From: Gemmataceae bacterium | Lineage (GTDB): Bacteria > Planctomycetota > Planctomycetia > Gemmatales > Gemmataceae | Assembly: GCA_947490035.1 (NCBI GenBank) | Contig: CANLGS010000230.1 | Coordinates: 1-6,667 of the forward strand | Length of the DNA stretch: 6,667 nucleotides | Direction: 5' to 3' | Shown: one piece after another, positions 1 to 5,350 of the stretch | How the letters are laid out: every line of letters starts with the position of its first letter | Position numbering within the stretch: position 1 is the first letter of the stretch | Notes under the pieces: generated by a model | The model's input: the letters and a program-made list of their open reading frames with translations, nothing else | The model's database searches: none | Told to the model about the DNA's origin: nothing | Program-made: the position numbers and the translations under genes

Positions 1-597
1 GGTCACGCCGAGCGTCTTCTTGCGCTTCGGATTCCCCTTCGGGTACACGTCCACTTCCTTCCGCTCCGGGTCCACGTACCACACCAGTTTCACGCCCGCC
101 TTCGCGTACTCCGCGAGTTTGATCTCCATCTCGCGCCGCGTGTTGCTGGGGCTAATCACCTCGACGGCCAAATCCGGCGGCACTTCCAGAAACGCGCCCG
201 CCGGGTTCTCGATCTCGGCAGGGTCGTCCACGCTGTCCCACCGTATGAACGACACATCCGGGACGCGCACCAGATCGAGGTTGAACCGAATCATCCCGTC
301 AGCACCGGCGGCCAGTCCGATGTTGTGCTGTTGCAGGTATTCGTTCAGGATGGTGCCGATCCACAGCCCCAAGAAGCCTTCGCGGAAGCCCATGCCTTTC
401 TCCACAAGGATGCCTTCAACGAGTTCGTGCAAGCGATCTCCGGTAATGGACCCGTCGAGCAAGTCCTGAATGGTGGCTGTACCCGGCGCGGGGAACGAGA
501 GGATGCGCGATTCGGGGATGTGGCCGAGCCGTTCTTGCACGTCGGCAAGGGTGCGGAACTTGGTCTTCGGCTTGGGCATCGCGATTGCTGTTGACAT
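1..597 (-). CDS. Uma2-family PD-(D/E)XK nuclease-fold protein (3' end beyond window)
   Basis: The reading frame runs open from ATG at 597 to the window edge, giving 199 residues without a stop, so the C-terminus is missing. Family signatures are visible: PDVSF at residues 113-117, PDLAVEVISP at 141-150 with candidate catalytic Asp114 and Glu146, Lys160 followed by an AEY segment, then VWYVDP near residue 172. These form the restriction-endonuclease-like core of Uma2 (formerly DUF820) proteins, which are abundant in planctomycetes and cyanobacteria. Nuclease activity is inferred from fold, and the cellular role of the family is not established. About 40 residues rich in Lys, Arg and Pro precede the usual start of the domain. 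A GGAG at 605-608, seven bases upstream, supports this start; a second in-frame ATG at 579 is possible. The gene follows the preceding one by 56 bp and may be co-transcribed with it. Confidence 0.88.
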   Translation of the reverse strand, partial: MSTAIAMPKPKTKFRTLADVQERLGHIPESRILSFPAPGTATIQDLLDGSITGDRLHELVEGILVEKGMGFREGFLGLWIGTILNEYLQQHNIGLAAGADGMIRFNLDLVRVPDVSFIRWDSVDDPAEIENPAGAFLEVPPDLAVEVISPSNTRREMEIKLAEYAKAGVKLVWYVDPERKEVDVYPKGNPKRKKTLGVT

Positions 598-610
598 TGA
601 TGCGCTCCGT

Positions 611-640
611 GGGGCCGCTCGCATTGTGACGCGGCGCCCC
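611..640 (-). terminator. GC-rich hairpin between the exported protein gene and the Uma2 gene
   Basis: GGGGC at 611-615 pairs with 636-640, and CGC at 616-618 pairs with GCG at 631-633. The two stems are separated by a two-base bulge, and the loop is twelve bases. The hairpin lies in the 56-bp gap between the stop of one gene and the ribosome binding site of the next. It has no T-tract, so termination is only a suggestion; it could equally be a translational or stability element. Confidence 0.25.
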
Positions 641-653
641 CGTTGGGACAACC

Positions 654-1994
654 TCAGCGAGTGGGCTTTGCGAACATCGGCAGCGGAAGGTGCCGCGCGG
701 TCGGCGCAGTGCGAACCACGCCGGACCACACCGGCACTTCGTCCGCGTTGAGCTTGTACAGCCTATCAAGCTGCTTGATCGCGCGAAGGTCGCCGCGAGG
801 CAGTTCGAGTTCCTTCGAGACTACCAACACCGACACGCGAGCGGACCCGTTCGGGCCGACGCGCGAGCGCCAGTCGTCCGGTAGGCGAACTTCGATTGTC
901 AGCGGCGTGCGCAGTTGCAACGCGTCTTTCGCGGCACGTTTGCGTTCGCCCAACTCGCGTTCGTTGCCGTCTTCCGAATTCGCCGGCGTTTCGAGTTGCA
1001 GGTACAGTTGCGGCAGTTCATCGAACTCGACCATTTTCCCCGCGACCGCGGCGCTGAGGGTGATTGCTACGCGGTCGCCGTCGCGGTACGGCTTCCACTC
1101 GACCCGCGCTTCGATCAACTTGTCTGCGGCCGGGATGGTGTAGATGTCCGGCACGTACACGCCGACCTGCCCGACCGCGAGCGCCGCGGCCAGGCCGCTG
1201 GCGTGAACCCATTCAAGATCGGAGTCGGCCCAACAGATTGCCCGGTCCTCGCGCTCGGCCTGTAAGCCGTTCTCGTCCCCGTCGCCCTCGCGCAGGTGGA
1301 AGAACCGTAGGGCCGGGCGCTTCGCCAGTGGCGCCGGTTTGCCGCTGTCGCGTTCGATCACCGTGAACGACACCGGCGCGGCGCGGAACTGGCGGTAGCC
1401 CCACGCGACCTCGTACCGGCCCGGCGGCAGCACCTGCCCGGCGAGGTGGTTCACGTCCACTTCGAGGCAGTAGTAGCCGTCCGCGGGCACATCCACGAGC
1501 GAACCGCCGCCGCAGTGGGTGCAGGCGGCGAGTCGCGTGACCACCGACTTGCCGGTCGCGCGGTCGCGGATGTCGAACGTGGTCGAGCCGCCGTACAGAC
1601 GCGGTTCGGGGCACAAGTCGAGGCGCGAGCGCAGCCCGAGTTCGCGCGCGGTTGTTCCGCAACACGAAGTACGCCGGGGCCGGACCGCCCTCGCGGAACG
1701 TGGCTCGCGGGATGTGAACGGCCACATCGAACGGGTTCTCCGACCGCTCTTTCTCCCGCGCTCCTTCTCATCCTTCCTCACCTCCCGAACCTTCTTCACC
1801 TCTTCGAGTTCCTTCTCCAGAACGCGCTCGTCCTCCTTCACCAATCGCGAATCGAACTCGACTTTCTCCAGTTCGACCTCGGTGAGCAACCCGTTAGCGC
1901 CGAACTCCGGGCGCGGCGGCGCGGGCGCCGGCACGGGGGCCGCAATCGCCGCGGGCAGAAGCGCGAACGCCAAAAGTGGAAGCAGGCGAAGCAT
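654..1994 (-). CDS. Exported protein of unknown function, with apparent paired frameshifts
   Basis: As given, the frame encodes 446 residues from ATG at 1994. That start follows a GGAG by six bases and begins a clear signal peptide (MLRLLPLLAFALLPAAIA), then a Pro/Ala linker to about residue 30. Residues 37-82 are rich in Glu, Lys and Val and look like a coiled coil. The rest looks like beta-rich extracellular domains, with a CTHC motif (Cys158, Cys161) and a further Cys176. Residues about 80-116 do not resemble protein: they are Arg/Ser-rich and discordant. The frame one base away over 1767-1645 instead reads NPFDVAVHIPRATF, then AYFVLRNN, a typical beta-sandwich strand pattern that joins directly to RELGLRSRL in the original frame. 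The likely ancestral protein therefore uses that other frame in the middle. I do not recognise a named family; the middle recalls BsuPI-like beta-sandwiches, but weakly. The upstream neighbour is an exported peptidase, 145 bp away. Confidence 0.7.
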   Translation of the reverse strand: MLRLLPLLAFALLPAAIAAPVPAPAPPRPEFGANGLLTEVELEKVEFDSRLVKEDERVLEKELEEVKKVREVRKDEKERGRKSGRRTRSMWPFTSREPRSARAVRPRRTSCCGTTARELGLRSRLDLCPEPRLYGGSTTFDIRDRATGKSVVTRLAACTHCGGGSLVDVPADGYYCLEVDVNHLAGQVLPPGRYEVAWGYRQFRAAPVSFTVIERDSGKPAPLAKRPALRFFHLREGDGDENGLQAEREDRAICWADSDLEWVHASGLAAALAVGQVGVYVPDIYTIPAADKLIEARVEWKPYRDGDRVAITLSAAVAGKMVEFDELPQLYLQLETPANSEDGNERELGERKRAAKDALQLRTPLTIEVRLPDDWRSRVGPNGSARVSVLVVSKELELPRGDLRAIKQLDRLYKLNADEVPVWSGVVRTAPTARHLPLPMFAKPTR

Positions 1995-2000
1995 GGTCAA

Positions 2001-2004
2001 CTCC
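2001..2004 (-). promoter_or_regulatory. Ribosome binding site fixing the start at 1994
   Basis: GGAG on the minus strand lies six bases before ATG at 1994. The frame could be extended upstream to an ATG at 2072, but that extension translates the inverted-repeat element (LRPSASSAAL) and comes before the signal peptide. The start at 1994 is therefore preferred. Confidence 0.7.
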
Positions 2005-2008
2005 GTAC

Positions 2009-2135
2009 AGAAGAGAAGAGCCGCAGATGACGCAGACGGACGCAGATAAGACCAAGAGGCAGAGTTCTTCAAAGCACTGTTTCTCTGCTGCCTTTAATCT
2101 GCGTCCGTCTGCGTCATCTGCGGCTCTTTTCTTCT
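2009..2135. repeat. 127-bp palindromic element with 39-bp arms
   Basis: The arms at 2009-2047 and 2097-2135 are inverted copies with one mismatch (2015 against 2129); the inner 32 bases (2016-2047 and 2097-2128) match perfectly. Each arm contains three spaced copies of GCAGA (GCAGATGAC, GCAGACGGAC, GCAGAT). A second, smaller stem lies inside: GCAGAG at 2059-2064 against CTCTGC at 2083-2088. The element starts four bases past the peptidase stop and ends just before the ribosome binding site of the next gene, so it fills almost all of the intergenic space. It is less GC-rich than its surroundings. Similar arms ending in CATCTGCGG are, from memory, common in planctomycete and verrucomicrobial genomes, but that was not checked here. 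It could act as a bidirectional terminator or mRNA-end stabiliser, or be a non-autonomous mobile element. No target-site duplication is obvious. Confidence 0.9.
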
Positions 2136-2139
2136 CGTG

Positions 2140-4278
2140 TCACTTCCCCGTCAGTTCCTTGACGAGCGGCGCGGCCGGATACAACTTCCGAAGCGCCTCC
2201 AACACGGCTTTCGAGTGGACCGCGATGTGCCGCGCCTGCACGTCGGTGTACACGAAGTTGCGCACCAGCCCGTGCCGATTGCGGTCGAAGTTGATGCCCA
2301 CCAACTCGCCCGCGCGGTTCAACACCGGACTGCCGCTGTTGCCGCCGATCGTATCCGCCGTCGAGACGAAGTTGAACGGCGTCTTCAGGTCGAGTTTGTC
2401 CTTGCCGTCGAGCCACCGCTTCGGCAGGTCGAACGGCTCCTTGCCCTCCAGCTTCGCGGACTTGTCGAACGCCTCGCCGAACGTGGTGTGGAAGTTCAAC
2501 TTCTCGCCGCCGACCTCGTACCCTTGCACGGTGCCGAACGCGAGCCGAAGCGTGAACGTCGCGTCCGGCGCGACCGTGTTGCCGTAGGTGAGGAAGCGCA
2601 CGCCGGAGAGCGCCGCGTAGCCCTGGCGTTCCGGCTCTTCGATCTCGTTCTCGTACCGCGTGCGCAACTTGCGCGCCTCCGCGTCGATCGCCTTCGCGAG
2701 AACGATGAGCGGGTCCTTGCTCGCGTCGATGGGCCGAACTCCGGGGGCGTTAGCCCCCGGCTCGCCGACAAGCTTCTTGCGCTCGGCCGGGTCGAACAGC
2801 TTCGTCCCCGCGATCAACTCCTCCGCGCGCGTCGCCGGGTTCTTCCCCGCGAGCGCGAGCTTCACGAGCGGGTGTTCGCCGCCGAGGTTCTCCGCCAGGA
2901 ACGTGAGCGACGTTGCGAGTTTGGCGCGTTCCAACTCCGGGTACATCGGGGCCGGGCTGTAGAGTTGGTACTTGAGCGATTCGAGGTTGCTGTCGCGGTA
3001 CTCGCGCAGCCGGTCGGCGGACTTCTTGGGCAGTTCGTCGCCCATGCGGACGCAGTGCCGTGCGATGCCGAACAGCGGCGTGAAGAACGCGTGCCCGGTT
3101 TCGAGCAGCGCGTGTTCCTTCTCGAACCCGCGGAGCGCGCGCTGCACGGATTCGATCTTCTCCAGCGCGTCGAGCGTGTCGTTGTACGCGGAGTTCCACC
3201 GCGGGTCGATCGGACCGGGGGTCATCATCACTCGCGATTTGAGTGCCACCAGCGATTCGACGAACCCGCGCTCGGCGTCCCGCTTCTGCTTCATAATCTT
3301 CGGGTCGAGCAGACCTTGAAGTTGCCCGCTGAACGCTTTGCGGGCGTTCGCGACGCTGTGCAGGTCGGTCCCGGCCTGCCGCGCGTTCTCGCCGCTCTGC
3401 TCGCTGTACTGCTTGAGCGCGGCTTCCAGCGTGCGCAGCCGGTACAGCGTGTACGGCAGCGTGTAATCGCGGCGGTGCTTCAGGCGCGCGAGCGTTTCCA
3501 GGCGCTGCGTGGTGCCGGGATGACCGGTGACGAACACGAGGTCGCCGCCCGCCGGGCCGGTCTCGCTCCACGTGAAGAACTGCGGCGTCTTCGCCGGCTT
3601 GCCGTCCTCGTAGGCGCGGAAGAACGCCACGTCGAGGTTCATTCGCGGGTACTCGAAGTTATCGACATCGCCGCCGAAGCTCGCGATCTGTCGTTCCGGC
3701 GCGAACACCAGCCGCACGTCGGTGTACTTCTTGTACTTGTAGAGGTGGTACTGCCCGCCGTTGTAGAGCGTGACCACGTCCGACCGCAGCCCGGTCTTGT
3801 CGAGCGACTCCTTCTCGATTCGCCCCATTGTGGCGCGCCGCATTGCGAACGCTTCGCCCGCGCTCATCTCCGGCTTCACCGCGGCGTTCACCTCCTTCGT
3901 CACGTCGGTGATCTCCTGAAGCACGTTGATCTCTTGATCCGGGCACTTCAGTTCCTTGTCGCGGGTGTCCGCGTAGAAGCCGTCGCGGATGTAGTCCTTT
4001 CCGGGCGTGCTGAGTTTCTGGAGCGAATCGGCCGCGACGTGGTGGTTGGTGACGAACAGCCCGTCGGCGGAGACGAACCCGCCGGACCCGCCGCTGTTGA
4101 GGCGGACCGAGCCGAGCATCGCGTTCTTCACCCACGCGTCCGTGAGGTCGAACTTGTGCTTCTCTTTGAGGTGCTGCCGGGGCGGGTCGCTGAGCAGCCA
4201 CATGCCTTCGTCCGAAGCAGCGGTCATGGCCCAGACTCCGACGAATACGAGTGCAAGGACAAGGTGTTGATATCGCAT
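2140..4278 (-). CDS. S46-family exported dipeptidyl-peptidase, DPP11-like
   Basis: This 712-residue serine peptidase has the length usual for the S46 family. A signal peptide occupies residues 1 to about 21, so it should act in the periplasm or at the cell surface. The chymotrypsin-like catalytic parts are visible. TNHHVA places the histidine at residue 80 (or 79). FGGDVDNFEYPR supplies the aspartate, at residue 204 or 206. GGNSGSP places the nucleophile at Ser648. Members of this family remove dipeptides from the N-termini of peptides. Eighteen residues past the nucleophile is Arg666 (context NFDRNRH), matching the Arg that gives DPP11 its preference for Asp/Glu; DPP7 has Gly there. Acidic specificity is therefore inferred. 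The start has no clear ribosome binding site. A small hairpin (4292-4296 with 4306-4310) lies in the short leader. A GC palindrome sits in the coding region at 2741-2760. The gene lies 69 bp after the DUF4385 gene. Confidence 0.95.
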   Translation of the reverse strand: MRYQHLVLALVFVGVWAMTAASDEGMWLLSDPPRQHLKEKHKFDLTDAWVKNAMLGSVRLNSGGSGGFVSADGLFVTNHHVAADSLQKLSTPGKDYIRDGFYADTRDKELKCPDQEINVLQEITDVTKEVNAAVKPEMSAGEAFAMRRATMGRIEKESLDKTGLRSDVVTLYNGGQYHLYKYKKYTDVRLVFAPERQIASFGGDVDNFEYPRMNLDVAFFRAYEDGKPAKTPQFFTWSETGPAGGDLVFVTGHPGTTQRLETLARLKHRRDYTLPYTLYRLRTLEAALKQYSEQSGENARQAGTDLHSVANARKAFSGQLQGLLDPKIMKQKRDAERGFVESLVALKSRVMMTPGPIDPRWNSAYNDTLDALEKIESVQRALRGFEKEHALLETGHAFFTPLFGIARHCVRMGDELPKKSADRLREYRDSNLESLKYQLYSPAPMYPELERAKLATSLTFLAENLGGEHPLVKLALAGKNPATRAEELIAGTKLFDPAERKKLVGEPGANAPGVRPIDASKDPLIVLAKAIDAEARKLRTRYENEIEEPERQGYAALSGVRFLTYGNTVAPDATFTLRLAFGTVQGYEVGGEKLNFHTTFGEAFDKSAKLEGKEPFDLPKRWLDGKDKLDLKTPFNFVSTADTIGGNSGSPVLNRAGELVGINFDRNRHGLVRNFVYTDVQARHIAVHSKAVLEALRKLYPAAPLVKELTGK
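2741..2760 (-). repeat. Short GC palindrome inside the S46 peptidase gene
   Basis: CCGGGGGC (2741-2748) and GCCCCCGG (2753-2760) form a perfect 8-bp stem with a four-base loop. In the gene it encodes roughly PGANAPG (just after residue 506), which looks like a surface loop. The sense-strand core, GGGGGC-TAAC-GCCCCC, is nearly the same as the one in the DUF4385 gene at 4817-4832. The shared pattern also extends into a GCTCGCC flank. Confidence 0.7.
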
Positions 4279-4347
4279 GGGATTGACCGGGGGGTAGGTT
4301 CTTTGTACCCACTCGCCCGCACCGCCGCCACGCGCTGTTGCGCGGCG

Positions 4348-4866
4348 TTACCCGTACCGCTTCTTGTGTTCGGCCTTGAGCTTCGCGTACTTGGCGTCGG
4401 CCTCCACGCGCTTCCACAGCGCGTAGAAGACGGCGGCGGCTTCGGCCTTCACCGGGTCGTTCGTGCGGGGCAGTTCGGTGCCGTCGGCGGCGTACTTCCG
4501 CCCGCCCGTGTGGTTCGCGTACCGGCGGGCGCGGGTGTAGCCCATCTGGATGAACTTCCGCGCCATGTCCATGCCGACGAAATCACCGGCCTTCTTGTAC
4601 GCGCGTAACAGTTTGTGGATCGCCGCGGCCGACGCCTTCGCGATGGCCGGCGTTTTGAACCGCCAGTGCGGGAGGATTTCGCCCTTGTACGGTTCGACGA
4701 GCAGCACGCCCTCCTCGCCGCGGCCGACCTTGTATAGTTCCGGGTGCTTACGGAAGTCGGTGGTGGTGAAGTCGAGCGAGTAGTCGAACGTCGGGCTGCG
4801 GTATTCTTGGCGAGCGGGGGGCGTAAGCCCCCTGTTGCTTGCCTTCTCGGGTCGTGTGTTCGCCAT
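4348..4866 (-). CDS. DUF4385 domain protein, function unknown
   Basis: The protein has 172 residues. From residue 27 it matches what I know of DUF4385: FDYSLDF, TDFRKHPELYKVGRGEEGVL, VEPYKGEILPHWRFKTP, then DFVGMDMARKFIQMGYTRAR and a RYANH segment. The domain is small, cytoplasmic and rich in charged residues, and has no assigned function. There is no signal peptide or membrane segment. The first 26 residues are extra to the domain and include NRGLTPPARQ, encoded by a GC palindrome of the type also found in the peptidase gene. ATG at 4866 is chosen because a very strong AGGAGG lies five bases upstream. A longer frame reaches an ATG at 4917 but would translate the ribosome binding site. The gene begins 70 bp after arsC and could be read from the same transcript, although the better leader suggests independent translation control. 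Confidence 0.9.
   Translation of the reverse strand: MANTRPEKASNRGLTPPARQEYRSPTFDYSLDFTTTDFRKHPELYKVGRGEEGVLLVEPYKGEILPHWRFKTPAIAKASAAAIHKLLRAYKKAGDFVGMDMARKFIQMGYTRARRYANHTGGRKYAADGTELPRTNDPVKAEAAAVFYALWKRVEADAKYAKLKAEHKKRYG
4817..4832 (-). repeat. Short GC palindrome inside the DUF4385 gene
   Basis: GGGGGC (4817-4822) and GCCCCC (4827-4832) form a 6-bp stem with a four-base loop. The sense strand reads GGGGGC-TTAC-GCCCCC, followed by CGCTCGCC. It encodes RGLTPP in the N-terminal extension before the conserved domain. The copy at 2741-2760 has the same sense orientation but a different reading phase. Confidence 0.7.
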
Positions 4867-4869
4867 GCG

Positions 4870-4889
4870 TCCCTCCTTTGTGTGAGGGA
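4870..4889 (-). promoter_or_regulatory. Strong ribosome binding site within a small hairpin, upstream of DUF4385
   Basis: On the mRNA, AGGAGG (4877-4872) precedes ATG at 4866 by five bases. UCCCUC (4889-4884) can pair with GAGGGA (4875-4870) around an eight-base loop. This would bury most of the ribosome binding site. The stem is only six base pairs and may simply melt, so control of translation is a suggestion. Confidence 0.45.
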
Positions 4890-4936
4890 GAAGCAGGTTG
4901 TGTGCCGCGGCGCGCACGCTCGCCTCCGGCTCGCGG

Positions 4937-5350
4937 CTAACTTGGCGACGCGCCCAGTTCCTCCAGCAGTGCCCGCACCTTCGCGCCGATCAGATCGCGG
5001 ACCTTGCGGAACTCTTCCGGCGGCATCTCGCGCGGGTCGGGGATTTGCCAGTCGTAGCGGCGCGCGGCCTTCACCAGCGGGCACGCGTCGCCGCAGCCCA
5101 TCGTCACGGCCGCGTCGATCTCGGTGCCGTTGAAATCGCTCACACTCTTCGAGGCGTGCGAAGTCAAGTCGTAGCCGAGTTCGGCCAACGCCGCGACCGC
5201 TTTCGGGTTCACCTTCCCGCTCGGCCGGCTACCCGCCGACAGCGCCTCGACGCGGTCGCCACCGTACATCGCGGCGAACGCCTGCGCCATCTGGCTGCGG
5301 TTGCTGTTTTCCACGCACACGAACAACACGCGAATCTTGCGATCACTCAC
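4937..5350 (-). CDS. arsC: Arsenate reductase ArsC, LMW-PTP type
   Basis: The protein has 137 residues with the low-molecular-weight tyrosine phosphatase fold used by thioredoxin-type ArsC enzymes. The P-loop CVENSNRS gives the CX5R signature, Cys12 to Arg18, which binds arsenate and makes the first attack. Cys86 and Cys90 in TMGCGDACP are placed to form the redox relay that is then reset by thioredoxin or a similar donor. Asp105 in IPDP is the expected general acid. The product would be arsenite, in the cytoplasm. The start is GTG at 5350, supported by AAAGGAG seven bases upstream and by the family's usual N-terminus (RVLFVC). The GTG overlaps the stop of the channel gene by four bases, a sign of coupled translation. 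The frame stays open far upstream through the two preceding genes, but that stretch has no protein character. A protein phosphatase role is possible but less likely given the relay cysteines. Confidence 0.93.
   Translation of the reverse strand: MSDRKIRVLFVCVENSNRSQMAQAFAAMYGGDRVEALSAGSRPSGKVNPKAVAALAELGYDLTSHASKSVSDFNGTEIDAAVTMGCGDACPLVKAARRYDWQIPDPREMPPEEFRKVRDLIGAKVRALLEELGASPS

Noticed and set aside
20..594. Plus-strand frames across the first 600 bases
   Set aside because: They are antisense to the minus-strand Uma2 gene, which has clear family motifs, and none has a recognisable domain.
1519..2049. Plus-strand frame with Ser/Arg/Phe-rich protein (176 residues)
   Set aside because: It is the antisense of the coiled-coil and linker region of the minus-strand exported protein. 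It has no domain or ribosome binding signal, and its end lies in the inverted repeat.
1995..2072. 26-residue upstream extension of the exported protein to an ATG at 2072
   Set aside because: It translates the palindromic element and would bury the signal peptide. The ATG at 1994 has a good ribosome binding site.
2009..2135. CRISPR-like repeats, prompted by the repeated GCAGA units
   Set aside because: There is one inverted pair with short internal repeats. There are no regular direct repeats with unique spacers and no cas genes.
2137..4608. 823-residue plus-strand open frame opposite the S46 peptidase and the end of the DUF4385 gene
   Set aside because: It is very rich in Arg, Val and Leu with no recognisable motif, and lies opposite two genes with clear families. 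Strong G/C bias at third positions of a minus-strand gene commonly keeps such an antisense frame open.
4867..4917. 17-residue upstream extension of the DUF4385 protein
   Set aside because: It would translate the AGGAGG site that clearly serves the ATG at 4866.
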